Assembly (NCBI GenBank): GCA_021776825.1
Contig: JAJFFG010000033.1
Location: forward strand, 1 to 53,042
Reading direction: 5' to 3'
DNA from: Planctomycetota bacterium
GTDB lineage: Bacteria; Planctomycetota; JAJSAM01; JAJVHW01
Length of the DNA stretch: 53,042 bases
In this document: positions 27,431 to 35,590 of the stretch, piece after piece
Position numbering within the stretch: the first letter of the stretch is position 1
Layout: the number at the start of each line of letters is the position of its first letter
Notes under the pieces: model-generated
Told to the model about the DNA's origin: nothing
What the model saw: the letters and a program-made list of their open reading frames with translations, nothing else
Databases searched by the model: none
Program-made: the position numbers and the translations under genes

Positions 27431-28765
27431 CTACTCCGGCGGCGGGGGCGGGACCGACTTCTTCCAGATCATCCCCGCGCCGACGGTCTGGTTCGTCTCC
27501 TCCTCGATGAGGATGAACGCTCCCGTCGCGCGGTTCGTCGAGTAGTCGTCGCAGAGCACCGGACGCTGCGTCTTGATCACGACGCGGCCGATCTCGTTCA
27601 GGCCGAGCTCGGTCGCTTCCTCGTCGCGATGCAGCGAGTTGACGTCGATGCGATACCGCAGTTCCTTCACTCGCGCGCGGACCTCGTTCGTGGTGTGCTT
27701 CAGGCGGTACTTCGTCGACGTGTTCATCAACGAGTCCGACATCCAGCAGATCGTCGCCTCGATCTCGCGCTCCATGCGCGGCACGTTGCCCGGCCGCACG
27801 ATCATGTCGCCACGCGAGATGTCGAGATTGTCCTCGAGCGTGATGCAGACCGACTGCGGCGTGTGCGCCGTCTCGAGGTTGCCGTCGTAGGTGATGATCT
27901 CCTTCACCTTGCTCGTGAGACCGGACGGCAGGTGGACGATGTCATCGCCGACGGTCACCGCGCCTGACTCGATCTGCCCCATGTACCCGCGGAAGTCGTG
28001 CAGCTCCGGCGTCTGCGGCCGGCTCACGTACTGAACGGGGAAGCGGAAGTCGATCAGGTTCAGGTCGGAGGACGTCTCGAGGTTCTCGAGCGCGCTGAGC
28101 AGCGGACGCCCCTGGAACCACGGCATGTTGTCGCCACGCGTGACGACCATGTCGCCGAAGAGGGCCGACATCGGCAGGTACCGGACGTCGTGCACGTCGA
28201 GCTTCGCGATCCACTCGCGGAACTCGCCTCGGATCTCCTCGTAGCGCGCCTCGGACCAGTCGACGAGGTCCATCTTGTTGACGGCGATGATCAGGTGCGG
28301 GATGCCGAGCAGGGTGGAGATGAACGCGTGGCGCTTGGTCTGCGTCACGATGCCGTTGCGCGCGTCGACGAGGATGATGGCGACGTTCGCCGTGCTCGCC
28401 CCCGTGACCATGTTGCGCGTGTACTGCACGTGCCCCGGCGTGTCGGCCAGGATGAACGAGCGCTTGGGCGTCGCGAAGTAGCGGTAGGCGACGTCGATCG
28501 TGATGCCCTGCTCGCGCTCGGCGCGCAGGCCGTCGGTGATCAGCGCGAGATCGACGCCCTCGCTGCCGCGTCGCTGCGTGACGTCGCGCACGTGGTCGAG
28601 CTGATCCTCGAACACCGCCTTGGTGTCGACAAGCAGCCGCCCGAGGAGCGTCGACTTGCCGTCGTCCACGCTGCCGGCCGTCGCCAGTCGCATGAGTTCG
28701 ATCTTGCGGCTGAAGACGTTCGCGGCGATCTCCGCGGCGTCGTTCGGGTCGGACGGCGTGGTCAC
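27431..28765 (-). CDS. cysN: sulfate adenylyltransferase subunit 1 (CysN-type GTPase)
   Basis: It is the GTP-hydrolysing regulatory subunit of ATP sulfurylase; with CysD it makes adenosine 5'-phosphosulfate from sulfate and ATP. The 444 residues start at GTG 28765. Visible are P-loop GSVDDGKST (31-39), switch motif GITIDVAYRYF, DTPGH (108-112) and NKMD (163-166), then the EF-Tu-like beta domains. There is no fused CysC kinase domain (E. coli CysN, 475 residues, is also unfused). The GTG overlaps the stop of a small frame lying between cysD and cysN. Confidence 0.95.
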   Translation of the reverse strand: MTTPSDPNDAAEIAANVFSRKIELMRLATAGSVDDGKSTLLGRLLVDTKAVFEDQLDHVRDVTQRRGSEGVDLALITDGLRAEREQGITIDVAYRYFATPKRSFILADTPGHVQYTRNMVTGASTANVAIILVDARNGIVTQTKRHAFISTLLGIPHLIIAVNKMDLVDWSEARYEEIRGEFREWIAKLDVHDVRYLPMSALFGDMVVTRGDNMPWFQGRPLLSALENLETSSDLNLIDFRFPVQYVSRPQTPELHDFRGYMGQIESGAVTVGDDIVHLPSGLTSKVKEIITYDGNLETAHTPQSVCITLEDNLDISRGDMIVRPGNVPRMEREIEATICWMSDSLMNTSTKYRLKHTTNEVRARVKELRYRIDVNSLHRDEEATELGLNEIGRVVIKTQRPVLCDDYSTNRATGAFILIEEETNQTVGAGMIWKKSVPPPPPE

Positions 28766-28989
28766 GGGCCCGGCCTATTCATGAGGCTCGCGCACTTCGT
28801 GACGACCGTCGTCCGGGAGGTCAGAAGCCGCCTGGATGCGGCGGCCACCGCACGCGCCGAATGGCCCGCCCTGAGCGAGGACAGGTCGTCGAGATCAAGG
28901 CGCGCCGACGACTGCGACGTCGTTCCGTCTCGGAGGAGGCGCAACGCAGAGATCGGCGGTCTGGACTGCTCAGGTGTGTGAGTCGTCAT
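28762..28989 (-). CDS. small ORF between cysD and cysN, possibly part of an inserted element
   Basis: This is a 75-codon frame from ATG 28989 to a TGA overlapping the cysN GTG (GTGA). It starts 12 bp after the cysD stop. The product (TSQSSARLDLDDLSSLRAGHSARAVAAASRRLL) is Ala/Arg/Ser-rich without recognisable domains and has no good ribosome-binding site. The packing suggests coupling, but almost the whole frame lies inside a segment with inverted-repeat ends. It may be fortuitous. Confidence 0.35.
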   Translation of the reverse strand: MTTHTPEQSRPPISALRLLRDGTTSQSSARLDLDDLSSLRAGHSARAVAAASRRLLTSRTTVVTKCASLMNRPGP

Positions 28990-29001
28990 GAATAGTCCGG
29001 G
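28769..29001. mobile_element. 233-bp segment with 16-bp inverted-repeat ends (MITE-like)
   Basis: The left end CCCGGCCTATTCATGA (28769-28784) and the right end TCATGAATAGTCCGGG (28986-29001) are inverted repeats with one mismatch. The segment fills the space between cysD and cysN, genes normally adjacent. The ends faintly recall those of IS1380-like elements, from memory only. No obvious target duplication is seen. Confidence 0.6.
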
Positions 29002-29907
29002 CTAGAAGTAGCCGTCCTTCTTCTTGTCTTCCATCGTGTCCGCGCCCTGATCGACAAGCCGCGTCTCGCGCTCGCTACGCGTCGCGGTGAGTGCCTCTCC
29101 GACGATCGCCTCGAGCGTCGTTGCGCCGGAGGAGATCGCGCCGGTGCAGGTCATGCAGCCCAGCGTGCGAAAGCGGCAGAGAACCACCTCTGGCTCCTCG
29201 CCGGGCTGGAGCAGACGCGTCTCCTGCGCCGAGAGCATCACGCCGCCACGGCGGACGATCGGGCGTTCGGCCGCGAAGTAGAGCGGCACGATCTCGATCT
29301 CTTCCTGGCGGATGTACTGCCAGATGTCCGCCTCGGTCCAGTTGGACAGCGGGAAGACGCGGATCGACTCGCCCTCGTGGATGCGCGTGTTGTAGAGGCT
29401 CCACAGCTCGGGCCGCTGGACCTTGGGGTCCCAGGCGCCGAACTCGTCGCGGAAGCTGAAGACGCGTTCCTTGGCTCGCGAGCGCTCTTCCTCGCGACGG
29501 GCGCCGCCGATCGCCGCATCGAAGCCGTGCTTCTCTAGCGCGGCCAGGAGGCCCTCGGTCTTCAGCGTGCGCGAGCAGTACGCGCAGACGCGCGCCGGGT
29601 TCGAGAAGTCGGGGAGGTTCGCGAGGCCCTTCTCGTTCTTCTCGATGATCAGGCGGAACCCGCGCTCCTTCGCGATGCGATCCCGGAACTCGTACATCTC
29701 CGGGAACTTCATGCAGGTGTCGATGTGCATGAGCGGGAACGGGATCGGTCCTGGGTAGAAGGCCTTCTCGGCCAGCCGCAGGAGGACGCTCGAGTCCTTG
29801 CCGACGGACCAGAGCATCACCGGATTCTCGAAGGCCGCAGCGACCTCACGCATGATGTGGATCGACTCGGATTCGAGGCGTTCCAGATGCGTCAGGGTGT
29901 TCGACAT
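29002..29907 (-). CDS. cysD: sulfate adenylyltransferase subunit 2 (CysD)
   Basis: It is the catalytic PP-loop subunit of ATP sulfurylase. ATG 29907 ([22 protein letters not shown]) gives 301 residues, the same as E. coli CysD (302), with GGAAGGCGAG upstream. Visible are the PP-loop [10 protein letters not shown] (34-43), [47 protein letters not shown], and the conserved C-terminus [16 protein letters not shown] with EDKKKDGYF. It is the first gene of the sulfate-activation pair. Confidence 0.96.
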   Translation of the reverse strand: MSNTLTHLERLESESIHIMREVAAAFENPVMLWSVGKDSSVLLRLAEKAFYPGPIPFPLMHIDTCMKFPEMYEFRDRIAKERGFRLIIEKNEKGLANLPDFSNPARVCAYCSRTLKTEGLLAALEKHGFDAAIGGARREEERSRAKERVFSFRDEFGAWDPKVQRPELWSLYNTRIHEGESIRVFPLSNWTEADIWQYIRQEEIEIVPLYFAAERPIVRRGGVMLSAQETRLLQPGEEPEVVLCRFRTLGCMTCTGAISSGATTLEAIVGEALTATRSERETRLVDQGADTMEDKKKDGYF

Positions 29908-30074
29908 GCGGGCTCGCCTTCCCGGGACCAGGGCAACGGACCGAGGGGAATCGAGCCCCACTCCGTGACCGAGCGGCGCAGGATAGCGCCGTGCGTGCAG
30001 CCTGTCAGACCTTCGCGGAGCGTCTCAGAAGAACGAAACGTCGCGTCGTGCGTCCAGGGAGTGGAGGAGACCCC

Positions 30075-30845
30075 ATGCTCAAGCGAGTTCAGAACGCTCT
30101 GCTCACCACCGCGGTACTACTACTGGCCTCGGCCTGCGCCTCGACGGAGCCGGCGGGGAGCACGATCGAGCCTGTGCCGACGGCGACGCAGGAGAGCAAT
30201 CCCGTCGACTCAGCGCAGCCGACGCCCGCGACTCGGTCGGAGCCGATCATCCGGGCCGATCCGGAGCCGGTCGCCGCCGACGACGCATGGATCAACATCG
30301 CCACGGTGGGAGGTCTCGACAGCATCGCCGTCGAGCACATCCAGAACACGTTGGCACTCCACGACATCCCCGTGGGGATCGGGGGATCGGTGATGTACGG
30401 CGTGCAGGTCCCTGCGTCGAAGGCCGAGCTCGCTGCGCAGCTCCTTCGGAACGACCCCCTCGCACGCGCCCACGTGCACTGGCAGCCACCGCGGCCGGCT
30501 TCCGAGTCGCCGGTGGAACTTCTGGAGGCTCCTCGGGCGTACGCCGAGCTACTCGAGGAGCATCCGGCGGGCACCTCGCTGGGTGGCGTGCTGCGTCACG
30601 ACTACGTGGCTGAGAAGGTGGAGTTCGCGCCGCGCGTCACCAGCATCCAGCGGACGACGCTGCCCTATCGCGCCGTCGACGGCAGCTTCCAGGACGGGTT
30701 CGCGTTCAAGATCGTCATGAAGCAGGCGGATGGCTCGGCCGCTGCGCTCGTCGATGCCAACTTCCAGGTCTGGGCAGACGGCGCGCAGGTCACCTTCCAG
30801 GGCGGATCGGCGGCAGGTGCCGCGGCGGGCGTCACGGCGGACTGA
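30075..30845 (+). CDS. lipoprotein of unknown function
   Basis: This 256-residue lipoprotein starts at ATG 30075, with GGAGGAGA four bases upstream. The lipobox ASAC places the lipidated Cys at 21. A Pro/Thr-rich linker (about 25-75) leads to a domain with LDSIAVEHIQNTLALHDIPVGIGG and VMYGVQVPASKAELAAQLLRND. That pattern is of beta-alpha-beta ferredoxin-like or SPOR-like domains that locate conserved differences; no assignment. The C-terminus is Gly/Ala-rich. The stop runs into a short (GAACCC)n repeat. Confidence 0.75.
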   Translation: MLKRVQNALLTTAVLLLASACASTEPAGSTIEPVPTATQESNPVDSAQPTPATRSEPIIRADPEPVAADDAWINIATVGGLDSIAVEHIQNTLALHDIPVGIGGSVMYGVQVPASKAELAAQLLRNDPLARAHVHWQPPRPASESPVELLEAPRAYAELLEEHPAGTSLGGVLRHDYVAEKVEFAPRVTSIQRTTLPYRAVDGSFQDGFAFKIVMKQADGSAAALVDANFQVWADGAQVTFQGGSAAGAAAGVTAD

Positions 30846-30880
30846 ACCCGAACCCGAACCCGAACCTGGGCGCCGAGCGG

Positions 30881-31159
30881 CTACGCGCGCAGAGTCGGAC
30901 GCGGAGAAGAGCCCAGCGAGTTGCGGAGCGACGCGCCGACGCCGGCGGCGAGGAACGCGGCGGTGAGGCAGAGCAGCGCGCCGGCACCGGCTGAGGATCC
31001 GGCGAGGGAGTAGAACCCGGCCGCGGTCATCAGCACGGCGAGTCCGAACGCCCACGTGGCGGCGCGCGCGTCGGCCGCGTTCGGGTGCGCCCCGGCACGG
31101 CGAGGTGGCCCGGCACATCGGGTCGCAACGGCGGTCGTGGGCTTCGCAGTCAACTGCAC
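30881..31159 (-). CDS. small two-helix membrane protein
   Basis: This 92-residue product starts at GTG 31159. A basic N-terminus is followed by TWAFGLAVLMTAAGFYSLAG and GAGALLCLTAAFLAAGVGASL, two helices with a short Ala/Gly loop, then a basic tail. The hydrophobic pattern supports coding. No family is recognised. It converges on the lipoprotein gene. Confidence 0.5.
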   Translation of the reverse strand: MQLTAKPTTAVATRCAGPPRRAGAHPNAADARAATWAFGLAVLMTAAGFYSLAGSSAGAGALLCLTAAFLAAGVGASLRNSLGSSPRPTLRA

Positions 31160-31440
31160 CGCGAAATCCTAGCCCGGATCGTTCACGAGGGCGTCGCGGG
31201 AACGCGGCGAGATCGAGGATCGGCGCGCGATTCACGCCGGTACGCGTGACGGCCGCACGTCGCAGAGTGTCCTGACGGCTTCGAGTGCGTGAGATCTCGT
31301 TCCGGAGACGCGCATGCACCCTCTCGATGCGGTTGTGAAGCGCGGCCCTAGTCTTGAGATTCCCGCGGGGCGGGAGATCGCGTGCTCGGGGACGTCAGGC
31401 GTGGCGCACTGAACGATCCGGGCTACGTCGACCTCCTCCC

Positions 31441-31566
31441 CACGGCGACGTGCCTGACGCGTCGCCCGACACGCGAGCCCCGCGTTGTCCCAGCTCGTTG
31501 GGGGGTCCAGCCCCGACTTCGCTGCGACGCCACGAGTCGCGCGCGCCCTGCTCGGTCAGGACGATG
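31441..31566 (+). repeat. dispersed repeat of about 125 bp (copy A)
   Basis: It matches 34591-34716 over its length, with an identical 51-base core running from the middle (CGCGTTGTCCCAGCTCG) to CTTCGCTGCGACGCC. Both ends (CCTGACGCGTCGCC, GCGCGCCCTGCTCGGTCAGG) are also conserved. It lies in the gene-free stretch 31160-31683, where nothing else is recognised. Confidence 0.85.
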
Positions 31567-31683
31567 CTCCGCCCGCGGACGCGTGTCGCCACGCCGGGCA
31601 ACGTCGGCATCGTCCTCGTCCCCCTCCGCATGCCACGCCGGCGCGGGGAGGAGTCCGGGGTAGCCTCCGGCCCGGAGGACTCC

Positions 31684-31929
31684 ATGGACGACCTGTTCCG
31701 CTACCAGGGCGCCGACATACTCGGCTTCGTGCTGACGTTCTGGTCGCTCCAGCTGCTCGGCAGCCACAAGCGCTCCGGGTTCCTCGTCGGCTGCGTCTCG
31801 AGCGTGGCCTGGGCCTGGTTCAGCGTGCAGGCCGAGAGCACGCCCACGCTCTGCGCGAACGGCGTGTTCCTCTGCATGAACCTGCGCGGCTGGTGGCGCT
31901 GGCGCGGTCTGGACGAGCCTGATGCCTAG
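31684..31929 (+). CDS. three-helix small membrane protein (PnuC/SemiSWEET-like half transporter)
   Basis: This 81-residue product from ATG 31684 has GGAGG five bases upstream. Its three helices are ADILGFVLTFWSLQLLG, SGFLVGCVSSVAWAWFSV and TLCANGVFLCMNLRGWWRW. The size, the three-helix layout and the ending N-x-x-GWWRW resemble short PnuC-like or SemiSWEET-like proteins, which assemble as dimers; the substrate cannot be told. Its TAG stop overlaps the patatin gene's stop in a shared CTAG (31926-31929). Confidence 0.65.
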   Translation: MDDLFRYQGADILGFVLTFWSLQLLGSHKRSGFLVGCVSSVAWAWFSVQAESTPTLCANGVFLCMNLRGWWRWRGLDEPDA

Positions 31930-32888
31930 CCCTCTACCCGGCTGTCGAGCGCCGCTCGGATGGCCGGCAGCGCCTCGCGGGCCGCGAGCTCGCCGGCGGC
32001 GATCAGCTCCTCGGCCCGGTCGAACTCGAACAGCCCGAACTGGGCGACGATCGGCTCGATCACGATCTCCGGCCGGTCGCGCGCGAGCTGGAGCTCGGCG
32101 ACGCGCGCCTGCAGCGTGTTGAGGCTCCCGGCGATCAGATAGGCGAGGCCCGGCGCCTTGTCGCTGGTCCCGATCGCCAGCGATGCGGCATCGGACTCTT
32201 CGCGCTGCTCCAGACGCTCCCGCACCCAGCGCTTCATCCGATCGGGCACGTTCGGGTGGGCCAGGAACGCGTGTGCGGTGACGTCGCGCTTGCGGCGCCG
32301 CCGCATCAATGGTTCGAAGCGCTTCGTGTTCAGGTTGACCGCGATGACGAGGTCCGGCCCGAGGGAGCGGCAGGCCTCGATCGGTACCGGTGCCGCGACG
32401 GCGCCATCGACGAACCAGCGGTCGCCGATCCGCTTCGGCGTGAACATCCCCGGGATCGCGAAACTCGCGCGCACGGCGTCTGCCAGGTCGCCCTCCCGCA
32501 GCCAGACCTCCTCGCCGCTGGTCGCGTCAGTGGCGACCGCGAGGAAGGTCGGCCCGGAGCCGTCCACACCCAGATCCTCGATGCGCTGTTGCCCCACCAA
32601 CGTGCGCAGGAAGTCCGTCAACCGGTCGGCGCTGAAGAACCCGCCGCGCGCGACGGTCGGGTTCATGAAGCCGACCATCTGACGCCAGTTGAGCTCCCGC
32701 AGCGCCTCGACGTAGGCCGTGAGGCTTCCCGCTGCATACGCCCCGCCGACCACCGCGCCGATGCTCGTACCGGCCACGCTGTGGACGGCGAGCCCCTCGT
32801 CTCTGAGCACGTTCAGGACGCCGACGTGCGCGATCCCTCGCGCCGCGCCGCTGCCGAGAGCCAGACCGATTCGGGTGTCGTTCGCCAT
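31926..32888 (-). CDS. patatin-like phospholipase (RssA-like)
   Basis: This 320-residue serine hydrolase starts at ATG 32888 (MANDTRIGLALGSG). Visible are the oxyanion loop GSGAARG (12-18), the nucleophile elbow GTSIG (Ser42), and DGA with the second catalytic residue Asp161 (FVDGAVAAPVP). This is the complete Ser-Asp dyad of bacterial patatins. It is predicted cytoplasmic, acting on lipids or acyl groups. The divergent neighbour is an acyl-CoA-binding protein, suggesting a lipid-handling pair. Confidence 0.9.
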   Translation of the reverse strand: MANDTRIGLALGSGAARGIAHVGVLNVLRDEGLAVHSVAGTSIGAVVGGAYAAGSLTAYVEALRELNWRQMVGFMNPTVARGGFFSADRLTDFLRTLVGQQRIEDLGVDGSGPTFLAVATDATSGEEVWLREGDLADAVRASFAIPGMFTPKRIGDRWFVDGAVAAPVPIEACRSLGPDLVIAVNLNTKRFEPLMRRRRKRDVTAHAFLAHPNVPDRMKRWVRERLEQREESDAASLAIGTSDKAPGLAYLIAGSLNTLQARVAELQLARDRPEIVIEPIVAQFGLFEFDRAEELIAAGELAAREALPAIRAALDSRVEG

Positions 32889-32965
32889 GTGTCGCGGGGA
32901 GAAGTCTCGCCGCCGCCATCCTGCGGGCGGCGAGAATGCGCGCGGTCGGAATGCGGGAGGGTGCC

Positions 32966-33232
32966 ATGAGCGAGCTCGAGACACAGTTCCAGTCGTCGCT
33001 CGATGACGTGAAGACGCTGTCGCAGCGGCCCGACAACACGACGCTGTTGCGCCTGTACGGACTCTTCAAGCAAGCCACGGTCGGTGACGTGCGGGGTCCG
33101 AAGCCCGGCATGATGGACTTCGTCAAGCGCGCGAAGTACGAGGCATGGTCGCAGGTCACCGGCACCGACTCGGACGCGGCCAAGCGCCAATACGTCGACC
33201 TCGTCACCGGGCTGCTCGCAGCCGATCGCTGA
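32966..33232 (+). CDS. acyl-CoA-binding protein (ACBP)
   Basis: The 88 residues match the eukaryotic ACBP length (86-90). ATG 32966 follows GGGAGG. The family signature LYGLFKQATVGDVRGPKPGM carries Tyr31 and Lys35, KRAKYEAW carries Lys57, and RQYVDLV carries Tyr76. These are the residues that contact the CoA and acyl chain in bovine ACBP. It binds medium- to long-chain acyl-CoA in the cytoplasm as a pool former or carrier. It is divergently placed from the patatin gene, 77 bp away. ACBPs are patchily distributed in bacteria. Confidence 0.93.
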   Translation: MSELETQFQSSLDDVKTLSQRPDNTTLLRLYGLFKQATVGDVRGPKPGMMDFVKRAKYEAWSQVTGTDSDAAKRQYVDLVTGLLAADR

Positions 33233-33300
33233 CTCGCCGCGGGCGAGAGCAGGTGGGTCCCTCATCCCAGGACCCTCTCGACATCAGGAGACTCGATCCG

Positions 33301-34575
33301 ATGAAGCCAGCGCAGATCGCCGTTCCGCTCCTGTGTCTCGTTGTCGGCGGCGTCATCGGCTACGGCATCGGCGGGGGCATGGGCTCACCGTCCGAGGCCT
33401 CGGGGCCCGACGCGGCAGCGGCGCTCGAGACCGCAACCGCCGAGAACGAACACCTGACCGAGAAGCTCGACGACGCCCAGAACCGGTTCAGGAGCGCGGA
33501 ACGCGATCTCGCGAGCGTGCGACGCGAGCTCGCGACGACCCTCGCCGCGAACACCGCCTCGAACACCGCCGCGGCAGCCCCAGCCGACGCCCTGGAAACG
33601 GCTCCGGTCGACCCGACCGATCCCGCGGACACCACCGCGGAGTCCGGGGACTGGCGGGTGCGCGTGGAGAACTACCCGCTCGTGCGCGTCGCGAACGAAG
33701 ACGCCGTCGTGGACGAGGCTCTACAGGACATCGAGTGGACGAGCGTCGCGGAGCACATGTCGGCGATGGTCCCGCTCCTCGAGCAGGTCGTCGAGTCCCT
33801 CGGGTCCGGAACACCGCTCAGCGGAGAGACGCAGGCGGGGATCCAGGTCCACAACGGGCATCTCGTCGTGGCCGCCGTGAAGCTGATGAACAAGAAGGTG
33901 CCGGGCACGGGGGCGAACGGCTCGTTCACGCACCCGGCGGTGATGGCGAACATGATCGCCGGCAACCTCGAGGCGCTGGGAATGCCGCTCGACAAGCGGC
34001 AGAACGAGCTGCTCGCGAAGGCCGCTCGCGACTTCACGCGTCGTGACACCACCCGACTTGCGGCCTACACCGACGAGACCCTCCAGATCCGCCGCCTGCT
34101 GGAGGAGTCGCTCCTGAAGGGCGAGTTCTTCGACGAGGCCTTCCGCATCCTCTCGACCGAGCAGCACGACGCTCTGCGCCCGGAGCCCACTCGCGGACGG
34201 TGCTCCGTGGACCTGCACTCGCAGGGTCTCGTCTGGGCCGGGCGGGTGGCCGGAGTCGACTTCCGGGACCGAGATCACCTGACGCAGCTCGTCGAGGCGC
34301 GGATCGTGAGCTCGATGCCGGAAGAGTCCCGTGGCAGCGCGCGCCAGATCATCGGCGACTGGGTGCAGGCGCTCCCCACCGAGCTGATCGACGAGCCGAT
34401 GGACGCGTTCGGCAAACGCGGTTGGATCCCGGTCACACGCGTCGAGGCCTGTGCCGGTCACGTGCTGCGCCTTGCGGAGTCGCTCCTCCGCGACGGCGAT
34501 CTCGACGAGCGCGCCGCCAACGAACTGCGCACGTTCGGCGGGACGATCGTGCCGTACCCGGCGTCGACCGACTAA
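33301..34575 (+). CDS. membrane-anchored coiled-coil protein of unknown function
   Basis: The 424-residue protein starts at ATG 33301 (AGGAG nine bases upstream). One N-terminal helix (QIAVPLLCLVVGGVIGYGIGGG) is followed by a coiled coil (about 40-80, ALETATAENEHLTEKLDDAQNRFRSAERDLASVRREL). An Ala/Thr/Pro linker leads to a mostly helical domain (HMSAMVPLLEQVVESLG, NMIAGNLEALGMPLDKRQNELLAKAARDF, IVSSMPEESRGSARQIIGDWVQALP). It is likely exported or periplasmic. No family is recognised. Confidence 0.75.
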   Translation: MKPAQIAVPLLCLVVGGVIGYGIGGGMGSPSEASGPDAAAALETATAENEHLTEKLDDAQNRFRSAERDLASVRRELATTLAANTASNTAAAAPADALETAPVDPTDPADTTAESGDWRVRVENYPLVRVANEDAVVDEALQDIEWTSVAEHMSAMVPLLEQVVESLGSGTPLSGETQAGIQVHNGHLVVAAVKLMNKKVPGTGANGSFTHPAVMANMIAGNLEALGMPLDKRQNELLAKAARDFTRRDTTRLAAYTDETLQIRRLLEESLLKGEFFDEAFRILSTEQHDALRPEPTRGRCSVDLHSQGLVWAGRVAGVDFRDRDHLTQLVEARIVSSMPEESRGSARQIIGDWVQALPTELIDEPMDAFGKRGWIPVTRVEACAGHVLRLAESLLRDGDLDERAANELRTFGGTIVPYPASTD

Positions 34576-34590
34576 ACCCGACCCTCTCAC

Positions 34591-34716
34591 CACGTCGACG
34601 CGCCTGACGCGTCGCCGGACACGCGATCTCCGCGTTGTCCCAGCTCGTTGGGGGGTCCAGCCCCGACTTCGCTGCGACGCCGTGGATCTCGCGCGCCCTG
34701 CTCGGTCAGGACGGTG
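34591..34716 (+). repeat. dispersed repeat of about 125 bp (copy B)
   Basis: The direct-orientation partner of copy A (31441-31566), starting about 16 bp after the coiled-coil gene's stop. The rest of 34576-34822 is unremarkable. Confidence 0.85.
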
Positions 34717-34822
34717 TGTCGCGTGAGACGTGGCCTCGTCACGACGCACGACCCACGGAACGACTGGGTTCCTGCCGCTCGTCGCGCCGGCGCACTGAGA
34801 AGTCCGGGCGGACGACGCCGCG

Positions 34823-35587
34823 TCAGCCGGAGTCGGCGGCGCTGAGCGCGGCGAGAGCTTCCTGCACGGCGGCGAAGCGGACCTCCGCCGCGCGGATGAG
34901 CTCCGAGCAGCGCGGCGTATCGTGCTCCGCAGCGGCGTCCTCGATCGCGCGCATCGGATCGACCATGGCATCGACGCCACACGTGCCGGCTGCGCCGGCC
35001 CCCGAGTGCGAGAAGCGCTGGACCTCGTCCAGGTCGTCGTCCGTGAGCGCCTGTGCGATCTTGCCGAGTTGCTCGGCCGTCTGCTCGACGTAGAGCGTGA
35101 CGAGCTGATCCACCGTCCATCCGCAGTCATGCGCGACCGCGCGGAGGCGATCGGCCTCCACGAGTGCCGGCGTCGTGGGGACCTCGGGATCGGCGTCCGG
35201 CGCCTCCGCCGCGACCGGGGCGCGAGCACCCAGAACGCGCTGCATCGTGGCGAGCAGGCGCTCCAGGTCCACGGGCTTGGTCTCGTACGCATCGCACCCG
35301 GCTTCGTGCGCGCGATCGCGCTCGATCTGCCGTACGTGCGCAGAGAGCGCGATGATCGGGATCTGCGCCGTGGCGGGGTCCGCCTTGAGCTGACGCGTTG
35401 CCTCCCATCCGTCGATCTCCGGGAGACTCATGTCCATCAGGATCAGGTCGGGCAGGCCGATCTGCGCGGTCTCGATTCCCTGTTCGCCGTCCGGAGCGGT
35501 GCAGACGTCGTGGCCCCGGCGAGCCAGGCGGCGCGACAGCATATCCCGACTCATCTCGTCGTCTTCGACGATCAGAATGCGTGCCAT
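34823..35587 (-). CDS. response regulator with REC and HPt domains
   Basis: This 254-residue protein has a REC domain at 1-118: acidic pocket VEDDE, phospho-acceptor Asp52 (LILMDMSLPEIDG), and Lys104 (YETKPVD). A linker leads to an HPt-like domain around 155-250 with RFSHSGAGAAGTCG, whose His194 is the likely phosphotransfer residue. There is no DNA-binding output domain. It starts 3 bp after the histidine kinase stop, and its GAGGAGG ribosome-binding site lies inside the kinase's end. The pair is thus an operon, probably a kinase-REC-HPt relay with a target elsewhere. Confidence 0.9.
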   Translation of the reverse strand: MARILIVEDDEMSRDMLSRRLARRGHDVCTAPDGEQGIETAQIGLPDLILMDMSLPEIDGWEATRQLKADPATAQIPIIALSAHVRQIERDRAHEAGCDAYETKPVDLERLLATMQRVLGARAPVAAEAPDADPEVPTTPALVEADRLRAVAHDCGWTVDQLVTLYVEQTAEQLGKIAQALTDDDLDEVQRFSHSGAGAAGTCGVDAMVDPMRAIEDAAAEHDTPRCSELIRAAEVRFAAVQEALAALSAADSG

Positions 35588-35590
35588 CTG

